Below are positions 36,091 through 50,533 of a stretch of DNA of 64,000 nucleotides, piece after piece. The DNA is from Xylocopa sonorina (lineage: Eukaryota > Arthropoda > Insecta > Hymenoptera > Apidae). Each line of letters starts with the position of its first letter. The first letter of the stretch is position 1. Below the pieces are notes generated by a model. That model made no database searches. It was not told the origin of the DNA and worked only from the letters and a program-made list of their open reading frames with translations. The stretch is taken from NCBI RefSeq assembly GCF_050948175.1, contig NW_027490117.1:1302001-1366000 (forward strand), given 5' to 3'. A program made the translations under genes and the position numbers.

Positions 36091-39000
36091 CTAGCAAGGA
36101 AGTGTCGCATTTACATTCATTTGAAGTGTAGACGAGGAATACATAACTCTTCGCAAATCATATTATATCATACCATGAAACATTTGAAATGAGATGCGAT
36201 ATCGCGTTTTAAGAATCATAAGAACTCTATTGCTACGATACGTAGACTTCTGCAAAAGCTATTTCCTTGCAAGGAAGTGTCGCATTTACATTCATTTGAA
36301 GTGCAGTCGAGAAATACATAACACTTCGCAAATCATATTATATCTTACCATGAAACATAGGAATGACATGCGATATCGCGTTTAAAGAAGCATTTGAACT
36401 CTATTGCTACGATACCTAGACATCTGCAGACGCTATATCCTAGCAAGGAAGTGTCGCATTTACATTCATTTCAAGTGTAGACGGGGAATTCATTACACTT
36501 CGCAAATCATATTATATCTTACCATGAAACATAGGAATGACATGCGATATCGCGTTTTAAGAAGCATTAGAGCTCTATCGCTACGATACCTAGACATCTG
36601 CAGACGCTATTTCCTAGCAAGGAAATGTCGCATTTACATTCATTTGAAGTGTAGACGAGGAATACATAACGCTTCGCAAATCATATTATATCTTACCATG
36701 AAACATAGAAATGAGATGCTTAATCGCGTTTTGAGAATCATAAGAACTCTATTGCTACGATACGTAGACATCTGCAAACGCTATTTCCTAGCAAGGAAGT
36801 GTCGCATTTACATTCCTTTGAAGTGTAGACGAGGAATACATAACACTTCGCAAATCATATTATATCTTACCATGAAACATAGAAATGAGATACGATATCG
36901 CGTTGTAAGAATCATAAGAACACTATTGCTACGATACGTAGACATCAGCAAACGCTATTTCCTAGCGAAGAAGTGTCGCATTCACATTCATTTGAAGTGT
37001 AGACGAGGAATACATAACACTTCGCAAATCATATTATATCTTACCAAGAAACATAGAAATGAGATGCGATATCGCGTTTTAAGAAGCATTAGAACTCTAT
37101 CGCTAAGATACCTAGACATCTGCAGACGCTACTTCCTAGCAAGGAAATGTCGCATTTACATTCATTTGAAGTGTAGACGAGGAATACAAAACACTTCGCA
37201 AATCATATTATATCTTACCGTGAAACATAGAAATGAGATGCGATATCGCGTTTTAATAAGCATTAGAACTCTACAGCTACGATAGGTAGACATCTGCAAA
37301 CGCTATTTCCTTTCAAGGAAGTGTCGCATTTACATTCATTTGAAGTGTAGACGAGGAATACATCACACTTCGCAAATCATATTATATCTTACCATGAAAC
37401 ATAGAAATGAGATGCGATATTGTGTTTTGAGAAGCATTAGAACTCTATCGCTACGATACCTAGACATCTGCAGATGCTATTTCCTAGCAAGGAAGTGTCG
37501 CATTTACATTCATTTGAAGTGTAGACGAGGAATACATAACACTTCGCAAATCATATTATATCTTACCATGAAACATGGAAATGAGGTGCGATACCGCGTT
37601 TTAAGAAGCATTAGAACTCTATCGCTACGATACCTAGACATCTGCAGACGCTACTTCCTAGCAAGGAAATGTCGCATTTACATTCATTTGAAGTGTGGAC
37701 GAGGAACACAAAACACTTCGCAAATCATATTATATCTTACCATGAAACATAGAAATGAGATGCGATATCTCGTTTTAAGAATCATAAGAACTCTACTGCT
37801 ACGATACGTAGACTTCTGCAAACGCTATTTCCTTGCAAGGAAGTGTCGCATTTACATTCATTTGAAGTGTAGACGAGGAATACATAACACTTCGCAAATC
37901 ATATTATATCTTACCATGAAACATGGAAATGAGGTGCGATATCGCGTTTTAAGAAGCATTAGAACTCTATTGCTACGGTACGTAGACATCTGCAAACGCT
38001 ATTTCCTTGCAAGGAAGTGTCGCATTTACATTCAATTGAAGTGTACACGAGGAATACATAACACTTCGCAAATCATATTATATCTTACCATGAAACATAG
38101 AAATGAGGTGCGATATCGCGCTTTAAGAAGCATTAGAACTCTATCGCTACGATACCTAGACATCTGCAGACGCTATTCCCTAGCAAGGAAGTGTCGCATT
38201 TACATTCATTTGAAGTGTAGACGAGGAATACATAACACTTCGCAAATCATATTATATCTTACCATGAAACATGGAAATGAGGTGCGATATCGCGTTTTAA
38301 GAAGCATTAGAACTCTATCGCTACGGTACGTAGACATCTGCAAACGCTATTTCCTTGCAAGGAAGTGTCGCATTTACATTCATTTGAAGTGCAGTCGAGA
38401 AATACATAACACTTCGCAAATCATATTATATCTTACCATGAAACATAGAAATGAGATGCGATATTGTGTTTTGAGAAGCATTAGAACTCTATTGCTACGA
38501 TACCTAGACATCTGCAGACGCTATTTCCTAGCAAGGAAGTGTCGCATTTACATTCATTTCAAGTGTAGACGGGCAATTCATTACACTTCGCAAATCATAT
38601 TATATCTTACCATGAAACATAGGAATGACATGCGATATCGCGTTCTAAGAAGCATTAGAAATCTATTGCTACGATACGTAGACATCTGCAAACGCTATTT
38701 CCTTGCAAGGAAGTGTCGCATTTACATTCATTTGAATCGTATACGAGGAATGCATAACACTTCGCAATGAATATTACATCTTATCATGAAACCTAGAAAT
38801 GAGATGCGATATCGCGTTTTAAGAAGCATTAGAAAGCTATTGCTACGATACGTAGACATCTGCAAACGCTATTTCCTAGCAAGGAAGTGTCGCATTTACA
38901 TTCCTTTGAAGTGTAGACGAGGAATACATAACACTTCGCAAATCATATTATATCTTACCATGAAACATAGAAATGAGATACGATATCGCGTTGTAAGAAT

Positions 39001-39506
39001 CATAAGAACACTATTGCTACGATACGTAGACATTAGCAAACGCTATTTCCTAGCGAAGAAGTGTCGCATTCACATTCATTTGAAGTGTAGACGAGGAATA
39101 CACAACACTTCGCAAATCATATTATATCTTACCAAGAAACATAGAAATGAGATGCGATATCGCGTTTTAAGAAGCATTAGAACTCTATCGCTACGATACC
39201 TAGACATCTGCAGACGCTACTTCCTAGCAAGGAAATGTCGCATTTACATTCATTTGAAGTGTAGACGAGGAATACAAAACACTTCGCAAAGCATATTATA
39301 TCTTACCATGAAACATAGAAATGAGATGCGATATCGCGTTTTAATAAGCATTAGAACTCTACAGCTACGATAGGTAGACATCTGCAAACGCTATTTCTTT
39401 TCAAGGAAGTGTCGCATTTACATTCATTTGAAGTGTAGACGAGGAATACATCACACTTCGCAAATCATATTATATCTTACCATGAAACATAGAAATGAGA
39501 TGCGAT
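36085..39506 (+). repeat. 3.4 kb duplicated block, left copy (offset 8003)
   Basis: This block recurs at about 44088-47509 at an offset of 46 units less 1 bp. I find at least four substitutions: GAATTCATT/GAATGCATT near 36489, GCGTTTTAAG/GCGTATTAAG near 37074, TATTCCC/TATTTCC near 38176 and CATTAGC/CATCAGC near 39032. It is almost pure type A, so the repeat-derived frame stays open for 293 and 476 codons. The right edge is sharp at about 39507 (GCGATG against GCGATA). Confidence 0.9.
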
Positions 39507-39691
39507 GTCGCGTTTTAAGAAGCATTAGAGCTCTATCGCTACGATACCTAGACATCTGCAGACGCTATTTCCTAGCAAGGAAATGTCGCATTTACATTCA
39601 TTTGGAGTGTAGACGAGGAATACATAACGCTTCGCAAATCATATTATATCTTACCATGAAACATAGAAATGAGATGCGATATTGCGTTTTA

Positions 39692-42600
39692 AGAAGCATT
39701 AGGACTCTATCGCTACGATACCTAGACATCTGCAGACGCTATTTCCTAGCAAGGAAGTGTCGCATTTACATTCCTTTGAAGTGTAGACGAGGAATACATA
39801 ACACTTCGCAAATCATATTATATCTTACCATGAAACATAGAAATGAGTTGCGATATAGCGTTTTAAGAAGCATTAGAAATCTATTGCTACGATACGTAGA
39901 CATCTGCAAAGGCTATTTCCTTGCTAGGAAGTGTCGCATTTACATTCATTTGAAGTGTAGACGAGGAATACATGACACTTCTCAAATCATATTATATCTT
40001 ACCATAAGACATAGAAATGAGTTGCGATATCGCGTTTTAAGAATCATAAAAACTCTATTGCTACGATATGTAGACATCTGCAAACGCTATTTCCTAGCGA
40101 GGAAGTGTCGCATTCACATTCATTTGAAGTGTAGACGAGGAATACATAACACTTCGCAAATCATATTATATCTTACCATGAAACATTTGAAATGAGATGC
40201 GATATCGCGTTTTAAGAATCATAAGAACTCTATTGCAACGATAGGTAGACATCTGCAAACGCTATTTCCTTGCAAGGAAGTGTCGCATTTATATTCATTT
40301 GAAGTGCAGACGAGGAATACATAACACTTCGCAAATCATATTATATCTTACCATGAAACATAGGAATGAGATGCGATATCGCGTTTTAAGAAGCATTAGA
40401 ACTCTATTGCTACGATACCTAGACATCTGCAAACGCTATTTCCTTGCAAGGAAGTGTCGCATTTACATTCATTGAATGGTAGACGAGGAATGCATAACAC
40501 TTCGCAATGAATATCATATCTTATCATGAAACATAGATATGGGATGCAATATCTCGGTTTAAGAAGCATTAGTACTCTATTGCTACGATACGTTGACATC
40601 TGCAGACGCTATTTCCTAGCAAGGCAGTGTCGCATTTACATTCATTTGAAGTGTAGACGAGGAATACATAACACTTCGCAAATCATATTATATCTAACCA
40701 TGAAACGTAGAAATGAGATGCAATATCGCGTTTTAAGAAGCATTAGAACACTATTGCTACGATAGGTAGACATCTGTAAACGCTATTTCCTAGCAAGGAA
40801 GTGTCGCATTTATATTCACTTGAATCGTATACGAGGAATGCATAACACTTCGCAATGAATATTATATCTTATCATGAAACATAGATATGAGACGCTATAT
40901 CTCGTTTTAAGAAGCATTTGATCTCTATTGCTACGATACGTAGACATCTGCAAACGCTATTTCTTTGCAAGGAAGTGTCGCATTTACATTCATTTGAAGT
41001 GTAGACGAGGAATACATAACACTTCGCAAATCATATTATATCTTACCATGAAACATAGAAATGAGATGCGATATCGCGTTTTAAGAAGCATTAGAACTCT
41101 ATTGCTACGATACGTAGACATCTGCAAGTGCTATTTCCTAGCGAGGAAGTGTCGCATTTACATTCATTTGAATCGTAGACGAGGAATGCATAACACTTCG
41201 CAATGAATATTATTTCTTATCATGACACATAGATATGAGATGCAATATCTCGTTTTAAGAAGCACTAGAACCCTATTGCTACGATAGGTAGACATCTGCA
41301 AACGCTATTTCCTTGCAAGGAAGTGTTGCATTTACATTCATTTGAATCGTAGACGAGGAATGCATAACACTTCGCAATGAATATTACATCTTATCATGAA
41401 ACCTAGAAATGAGATGCGATATCGCGTTTTAAGAAGCATTAGAAAGCTATTGCTACGATACGTAGACATCTGCAAACGCTATTTCCTTGCAAGGAAGTGT
41501 CGCATCTACATTCATTTGAAGTGTAGACGCGGAATACATAACACTTCGCAAATCATATTATATCTTACCATGAAAAATAGAAATGAGATGCGATATCGCG
41601 TTTTAAGAAGCATTAGAACTCTACCGCTACGATACATAGACATCTGCAGACGCTATTTCCTCGCAAGGAAGTGTCGCATTTATATTCATTTGAAGTGTAG
41701 ACGAGGAATACATAACACTTCGCAAATCATATTATATCTTACCATGAAACATAGAAATGAGATGCGATATCGCGTTTTAAGAAGCATTAGGACTCTATCG
41801 CTACGATACCTAGACATCTGCAGACGCTATTTCCTAGCAGGGAAGTGTCGCATTTACATTCCTTTGAAGTGTAGACGAGGAATACATAACACTTCGCAAA
41901 TCATATTATATCTTACCATGAAACATAGAAATGAGTTGCGATATAGCGTTTTAAGAAGCATTAGAAATCTATTGCTACGATACGTAGACATCTGCAAAGG
42001 CTATTTCCTTGCTAGGAAGTGTCGCATTTACATTCATTTGAAGTGTAGACGAGGAATACATGACACTTCTCAAATCATATTATATCTTACCATAAGACAT
42101 AGAAATGAGTTGCGATATCGCGTTTTAAGAATCATAAAAACTCTATTGCTACGATATGTAGACATCTGCAAACGCTATTTCCTAGCGAGGAAGTGTCGCA
42201 TTCACATTCATTTGAAGTGTAGACGAGGAATACATAACACTTCGCAAATCATATTATATCTTACTATGAAACATAGAAATGAGTTGCGATATAGCGTTTT
42301 AAGAAGCATTAGAAATCTATTGCTACGATACGTAGACATCTGCAAAGGCTATTTCCTTGCTAGGAAGTGTCGCATTTACATTCATTTGAAGTGTAGACGA
42401 GGAATACATGACACTTCTCAAATCATATTATATCTTACCATGAAACATAGAAATGAGATGCGATATCGCGTTTTAAGAATCATAAGAACTCTATTGCTAT
42501 GAAACGTAGACAACTGCAAAAGCTATTTCTTTCCAAGGAAGTGTCGCATTTACATTCATTCGAAGTGTAGACGAGGAATACATAACACTTCGCAAATAAT

Positions 42601-42877
42601 ATTATATCTTACCATGAAACATAGAAATGAGATGCGATATCGCGTTTTAAGAAGCATTAGGACTCTATCGCTACGATACCTAGACATCTGCAAACGCTAT
42701 TTCCTAGCAAGGAAGTGTCGCATTTACATTCCTTTGAAGTGTAGGCGAGGAATACATAACACTTCGCAAATCATATTATATCTTACCATAAGACATAGAA
42801 ATGAGTTGCGATATCGCGTTTTAAGAATCATAAGAACTCTATTGCTACGATATGTAGACATCTGCAAACGCTATTTC
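39692..42877 (+). repeat. 3.2 kb duplicated block, right copy (offset 6787)
   Basis: This is the partner of 32905-36090. It brings four B-type or B/A chimeric units (near 40503, 40852, 41201 and 41375) into a part of the array that is otherwise almost all type A, which fits insertion by exchange from the left neighbour. Its left edge lies near 39690, inside a GCATTAGGACTC unit. Confidence 0.88.
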
Positions 42878-44087
42878 CTAGCGAGGAAGTGTCGCATTCA
42901 CATTCATTTGAAGTGTAGACGAGGAATACATAACACTTCGCAATGAATATTATATCTTATCATGAAACATAGATATGAGATGCAATATCTCGTTTTAAGA
43001 AGCATTTGAACTCTATTGCTACGATACCTAGACATCTGCAGACGCTATTTCCTAGCAAGGCAGTGTCGCATTTACATTCATCTGAAGTGTAGACGAGGAA
43101 TACATGACACTTCGCAAATCATATTATATCTTACCATGAAACATAGAAATGAGATGCGATATCGCGTTTTAAGAAGCATTAGATATCTATTGCTACGATA
43201 CGTAGACATCTGCAAACGCTATTTCTTTCCAAGGAAGTGTCGCATTTACATTCATTTGAATTGTAGACGAGGAATACATAACACTTCGCAAATCATATTA
43301 TATCTTACCATGAAACAGAAATGAGATGCGATTTCGCGTTTTACGAATCATAAGAACTCCATTGCTACGATACGTAGACATCTGCAGACGCTATTTCCTA
43401 GCGAGGAAGTGTCGCATTCACATTCATTTGAAGTGTGGACGAGGAATACATAACACTTCGCAAATCATATTATATCTTACCATGAAACATAGAAATGAGA
43501 TACGATATCGCTTTGTAAGAATCTTAAGAACACTATTGCTACGATACGTAGATATCAGCAAACGCTATTTCCGAGCAAGGAAGTGTCGCATTCACATTCA
43601 TTTGAAGTGTAGACGAGGAATACATAACACTTCGCAAATCATATTATATCTTACCATGAAACATAGAAATGAGATGCGATATCGCGTTTTAAGAAGCATT
43701 AGAGCTCTATCGCTACGATACCTAGACATCTGCAGACGCTATTTCCTAGCAAGGAAATGTCGCATTTACATTCATTTGAAGTGTAGACGAGGAATACATA
43801 ACGCTTCGCAAATCATATTATATCTTACCATGAAACATAGAAATGCGATGCGATATCGCGTTTTAAGAATCATAAGAACTCTATTGCTACGATACGTAGA
43901 CATCTGCAAACGCTATATCCTTGCAAGGAAGTGTCGCATTTACATTCATTTGAAGTGCAGTCGAGGGATACATAACACGTCGCAAATCATATTATATCTT
44001 ACCATGAAACATAGAAAGGAGATGCGATATCGGGTTTTAAGAAACATTTGAACTCTATTGCTACGATACCTAGACATCTGCAGACGC

Positions 44088-47000
44088 TATTTCCTAGCAA
44101 GGAAGTGTCGCATTTACATTCATTTGAAGTGTAGACGAGGAATACATAACTCTTCGCAAATCATATTATATCATACCATGAAACATTTGAAATGAGATGC
44201 GATATCGCGTTTTAAGAATCATAAGAACTCTATTGCTACGATACGTAGACTTCTGCAAAAGCTATTTCCTTGCAAGGAAGTGTCGCATTTACATTCATTT
44301 GAAGTGCAGTCGAGAAATACATAACACTTCGCAAATCATATTATATCTTACCATGAAACATAGGAATGACATGCGATATCGCGTTTAAAGAAGCATTTGA
44401 ACTCTATTGCTACGATACCTAGACATCTGCAGACGCTATATCCTAGCAAGGAAGTGTCGCATTTACATTCATTTCAAGTGTAGACGGGGAATGCATTACA
44501 CTTCGCAAATCATATTATATCTTACCATGAAACATAGGAATGACATGCGATATCGCGTTTTAAGAAGCATTAGAGCTCTATCGCTACGATACCTAGACAT
44601 CTGCAGACGCTATTTCCTAGCAAGGAAATGTCGCATTTACATTCATTTGAAGTGTAGACGAGGAATACATAACGCTTCGCAAATCATATTATATCTTACC
44701 ATGAAACATAGAAATGAGATGCTTAATCGCGTTTTGAGAATCATAAGAACTCTATTGCTACGATACGTAGACATCTGCAAACGCTATTTCCTAGCAAGGA
44801 AGTGTCGCATTTACATTCCTTTGAAGTGTAGACGAGGAATACATAACACTTCGCAAATCATATTATATCTTACCATGAAACATAGAAATGAGATACGATA
44901 TCGCGTTGTAAGAATCATAAGAACACTATTGCTACGATACGTAGACATCAGCAAACGCTATTTCCTAGCGAAGAAGTGTCGCATTCACATTCATTTGAAG
45001 TGTAGACGAGGAATACATAACACTTCGCAAATCATATTATATCTTACCAAGAAACATAGAAATGAGATGCGATATCGCGTATTAAGAAGCATTAGAACTC
45101 TATCGCTAAGATACCTAGACATCTGCAGACGCTACTTCCTAGCAAGGAAATGTCGCATTTACATTCATTTGAAGTGTAGACGAGGAATACAAAACACTTC
45201 GCAAATCATATTATATCTTACCGTGAAACATAGAAATGAGATGCGATATCGCGTTTTAATAAGCATTAGAACTCTACAGCTACGATAGGTAGACATCTGC
45301 AAACGCTATTTCCTTTCAAGGAAGTGTCGCATTTACATTCATTTGAAGTGTAGACGAGGAATACATCACACTTCGCAAATCATATTATATCTTACCATGA
45401 AACATAGAAATGAGATGCGATATTGTGTTTTGAGAAGCATTAGAACTCTATCGCTACGATACCTAGACATCTGCAGATGCTATTTCCTAGCAAGGAAGTG
45501 TCGCATTTACATTCATTTGAAGTGTAGACGAGGAATACATAACACTTCGCAAATCATATTATATCTTACCATGAAACATGGAAATGAGGTGCGATACCGC
45601 GTTTTAAGAAGCATTAGAACTCTATCGCTACGATACCTAGACATCTGCAGACGCTACTTCCTAGCAAGGAAATGTCGCATTTACATTCATTTGAAGTGTG
45701 GACGAGGAACACAAAACACTTCGCAAATCATATTATATCTTACCATGAAACATAGAAATGAGATGCGATATCTCGTTTTAAGAATCATAAGAACTCTACT
45801 GCTACGATACGTAGACTTCTGCAAACGCTATTTCCTTGCAAGGAAGTGTCGCATTTACATTCATTTGAAGTGTAGACGAGGAATACATAACACTTCGCAA
45901 ATCATATTATATCTTACCATGAAACATGGAAATGAGGTGCGATATCGCGTTTTAAGAAGCATTAGAACTCTATTGCTACGGTACGTAGACATCTGCAAAC
46001 GCTATTTCCTTGCAAGGAAGTGTCGCATTTACATTCAATTGAAGTGTACACGAGGAATACATAACACTTCGCAAATCATATTATATCTTACCATGAAACA
46101 TAGAAATGAGGTGCGATATCGCGCTTTAAGAAGCATTAGAACTCTATCGCTACGATACCTAGACATCTGCAGACGCTATTTCCTAGCAAGGAAGTGTCGC
46201 ATTTACATTCATTTGAAGTGTAGACGAGGAATACATAACACTTCGCAAATCATATTATATCTTACCATGAAACATGGAAATGAGGTGCGATATCGCGTTT
46301 TAAGAAGCATTAGAACTCTATCGCTACGGTACGTAGACATCTGCAAACGCTATTTCCTTGCAAGGAAGTGTCGCATTTACATTCATTTGAAGTGCAGTCG
46401 AGAAATACATAACACTTCGCAAATCATATTATATCTTACCATGAAACATAGAAATGAGATGCGATATTGTGTTTTGAGAAGCATTAGAACTCTATTGCTA
46501 CGATACCTAGACATCTGCAGACGCTATTTCCTAGCAAGGAAGTGTCGCATTTACATTCATTTCAAGTGTAGACGGGCAATTCATTACACTTCGCAAATCA
46601 TATTATATCTTACCATGAAACATAGGAATGACATGCGATATCGCGTTCTAAGAAGCATTAGAAATCTATTGCTACGATACGTAGACATCTGCAAACGCTA
46701 TTTCCTTGCAAGGAAGTGTCGCATTTACATTCATTTGAATCGTATACGAGGAATGCATAACACTTCGCAATGAATATTACATCTTATCATGAAACCTAGA
46801 AATGAGATGCGATATCGCGTTTTAAGAAGCATTAGAAAGCTATTGCTACGATACGTAGACATCTGCAAACGCTATTTCCTAGCAAGGAAGTGTCGCATTT
46901 ACATTCCTTTGAAGTGTAGACGAGGAATACATAACACTTCGCAAATCATATTATATCTTACCATGAAACATAGAAATGAGATACGATATCGCGTTGTAAG

Positions 47001-47509
47001 AATCATAAGAACACTATTGCTACGATACGTAGACATCAGCAAACGCTATTTCCTAGCGAAGAAGTGTCGCATTCACATTCATTTGAAGTGTAGACGAGGA
47101 ATACACAACACTTCGCAAATCATATTATATCTTACCAAGAAACATAGAAATGAGATGCGATATCGCGTTTTAAGAAGCATTAGAACTCTATCGCTACGAT
47201 ACCTAGACATCTGCAGACGCTACTTCCTAGCAAGGAAATGTCGCATTTACATTCATTTGAAGTGTAGACGAGGAATACAAAACACTTCGCAAAGCATATT
47301 ATATCTTACCATGAAACATAGAAATGAGATGCGATATCGCGTTTTAATAAGCATTAGAACTCTACAGCTACGATAGGTAGACATCTGCAAACGCTATTTC
47401 TTTTCAAGGAAGTGTCGCATTTACATTCATTTGAAGTGTAGACGAGGAATACATCACACTTCGCAAATCATATTATATCTTACCATGAAACATAGAAATG
47501 AGATGCGAT
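44088..47509 (+). repeat. 3.4 kb duplicated block, middle copy
   Basis: This matches 36085-39506 to the left and, from about 44645, also matches 51603 onward (offset 6958). The 24 bp around 44180 hold the GAAACATTTGAAATG insertion also seen at 36177 and 62792. Confidence 0.9.
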
Positions 47510-48360
47510 ATTGTGTTTTGAGAAGCATTAGAACTCTATCGCTACGATACCTAGACATCTGCAGATGCTATTTCCTAGCAAGGAAGTGTCGCATTTACAT
47601 TCATTTGAAGTGTAGACGAGGAATACATAACACTTCGCAAATCATATTATATCTTACCATGAAACATGGAAATGATGTGCGATATCGCCTTTTAAGAAGC
47701 ATTAGAACCCTATTGCTACGATACGTAGACATCAGCAAACGCAATTTCCTAGCGAGGAAGTGTCGCATTCACATTCATTTGAAGTGTAGACGAGGAATAC
47801 ATAACACTTCGCAAATCATATTATATCTTACCATGAAACATAGAAATAAGATGCGATGTCGCGTTTTAAGAAGCATTAGAGCTCTATCGCTACGATACCT
47901 AGACATCTGCAGACGCTATTTCCTAGCAAGGAAATGTCGCATTTACATTCATTTGGAGTGTAGACGAGGAATACATAACGCTTCGCAAATCATATTATAT
48001 CTTACCATGAAACATAGAAATGAGATGCGATATCGCGTTTTAAGAATCATAAGAACTCTATTGCTACGATACGTAGACATCTGCAAACGCTATTTCCTTG
48101 CAAGGAAGTGTCGCATTTACATTCATTTGAAGTGCAGTCGAGGGATACATAACACTTCGCAAATCATATTATATCTTACCATGAAACATAGAAATGAGAT
48201 GCGATATCGGGTTTTAAGAAACATTTGAACTCTATTGCTACGATACCTAGACATCTGCAGACGCTATTTCCTAGCAAGGAAGTGTCGCATTTACATTCAT
48301 TTGAAGTGTAGACGAGGAATACATAACACTTCGCAAATCATATTATATCTTACCATGAAA
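44645..48360 (+). repeat. 3.7 kb duplicated block, left copy (offset 6958)
   Basis: This recurs at about 51603-55318. The offset is 40 units less 2 bp; the 2 bp are the GAAAGAGATG deletions at 49409 and 50452 that lie between the copies. The break at the right is within the unit after GGGTTTTAAGAAACATTTG, near 48360/55318. Confidence 0.88.
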
Positions 48361-49625
48361 CATAGAAATGAGATGCGATATCTCGTTTTAAGAATCATAA
48401 GAACTCTACTGCTACGATACGTAGACTTCTGCAAACGCTATTTCCTTGCAAGGAAGTGTCGCATTTACATTCATTTGAAGTGCAGTCGAGAAATACATAA
48501 CACTTCGCAAATCATATTATATCTTACCATGAAACATAGAAATGAGATGCGATATTGTGTTTTGAGAAGCATTAGAACTCTATTGCTACGATACCTAGAC
48601 ATCTGCAGACGCTATTTCCTAGCAAGGAAGTGTCGCATTTACATTCATTTCAAGTGTAGACGGGGAATTCATTACACTTCGCAAATCATATTATATCTTA
48701 CCATGAAACATAGGAATGACATGCGATATCGCGTTCTAAGAGGCATTAGAAATCTATTGCTACGATACGTAGACATCTGCAAACGCTATTTCCTTGCAAG
48801 GAAGTGTCGCATTTACATTCATTTGAATCGTATACGAGGAATGCATAACACTTCGCAATGAATATTACATCTTATCATGAAACCTAGAAATGAGATGCGA
48901 TATCGCGTTTTAAGAAGCATTAGAAAGCTATTGCTACGATACGTAGACATCTGCAAACGCTATTTCCTAGCAAGGAAGTGTCGCCTTTACATTCCTTTGA
49001 AGTGTAGACGAGGAATACATAACACTTCGCAAATCATATTATATCTTACCATGAAACATAGAAATGAGATACGATATCGCGTTGTAAGAATCATAAGAAC
49101 ACTATTGTTACGATACGTAGACATCAGCAAACGCTATTTCCTAGCGAAGAAGTGTCGCATTCACATTCATTTGAAGTGTAGACGAGGAATACACAACACT
49201 TCGCAAATCATATTATATCTTACCAAGAAACATAGAAATGAGATGCGATATCGCGTTTTAAGAAGCATTAGAACTCTATCGCTACGATACCTAGACATCT
49301 GCAGACGCTACTTCCTAGCAAGGAAATGTCGCATTTACATTCATTTGAAGTGTAGACGAGGAATACAAAACACTTCGCAAAGCATATTATATCTTACCAT
49401 GAAACATAGAAAGAGATGCGATATCGCGTTTTAATAAGCATTAGAACTCTACAGCTACGATAGGTAGACATCTGCAAACGCTATTTCCTTTCAAGGAAGT
49501 GTCGCATTTACATTCATTTGAAGTGTAGACGAGGAATACATCACACTTCGCAAATCATATTATATCTTACCATGAAACATAGAAATGAGATGCGATATTG
49601 TGTTTTGAGAAGCATTAGAACTCTA
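47960..49625 (+). repeat. 1.7 kb duplicated block, left copy (offset 8350)
   Basis: This matches about 56310-57975 at an offset of 48 units less 2 bp. Markers are GCAGTCGAGGG, CGGGTTTTAAGAAACATTTG, GTAGACTTCTGC, GACGGGGAATTCATTAC and the GAAAGAGATG deletion. It overlaps the 1043 bp tandem pair, so this part of the array has been copied more than once. Confidence 0.87.
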
Positions 49626-50533
49626 TTGCTACGATACCTAGACATCTGCAGACGCTATTTCCTAGCAAGGAAGTGTCGCATTTACATTCATTTCAAGTGT
49701 AGACGGGGAATTCATTACACTTCGCAAATCATATTATATCTTACCATGAAACATAGGAATGACATGCGATATCGCGTTCTAAGAGGCATTAGAAATCTAT
49801 TGCTACGATACGTAGACATCTGCAAACGCTATTTCCTTGCAAGGAAGTGTCGCATTTACATTCATTTGAATCGTATACGAGGAATGCATAACACTTCGCA
49901 ATGAATATTACATCTTATCATGAAACCTAGAAATGAGATGCGATATCGCGTTTTAAGAAGCATTAGAAAGCTATTGCTACGATACGTAGACATCTGCAAA
50001 CGCTATTTCCTAGCAAGGAAGTGTCGCCTTTACATTCCTTTGAAGTGTAGACGAGGAATACATAACACTTCGCAAATCATATTATATCTTACCATGAAAC
50101 ATAGAAATGAGATACGATATCGCGTTGTAAGAATCATAAGAACACTATTGTTACGATACGTAGACATCAGCAAACGCTATTTCCTAGCGAAGAAGTGTCG
50201 CATTCACATTCATTTGAAGTGTAGACGAGGAATACACAACACTTCGCAAATCATATTATATCTTACCAAGAAACATAGAAATGAGATGCGATATCGCGTT
50301 TTAAGAAGCATTAGAACTCTATCGCTACGATACCTAGACATCTGCAGACGCTACTTCCTAGCAAGGAAATGTCGCATTTACATTCATTTGAAGTGTAGAC
50401 GAGGAATACAAAACACTTCGCAAAGCATATTATATCTTACCATGAAACATAGAAAGAGATGCGATATCGCGTTTTAATAAGCATTAGAACTCTACAGCTA
50501 CGATAGGTAGACATCTGCAAACGCTATTTCCTA
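48540..50533 (+). repeat. Six-unit HOR (1043 bp), two tandem copies
   Basis: About 48540-49490 matches about 49583-50533 at an offset of 1043 bp, which is six units less 1 bp. Both copies carry the same missing T in GAAAGAGATG (49409 and 50452), GTCGCCTTTACATTCC, CTATTGTTACG and CGTTCTAAGAGGC. A third relative lies at about 56.9-57.86 kb with the same deletion at 57759. Confidence 0.9.

Noticed and set aside
11703..40599. Minus-strand open frames of 67-69 codons (near 11703, 15006, 15701, 19874, 20569, 31347, 33609 and 40396)
   Set aside because: They appear only where the CATTCATTG single-base deletion shifts the register of the antisense strand. They are satellite shadows.
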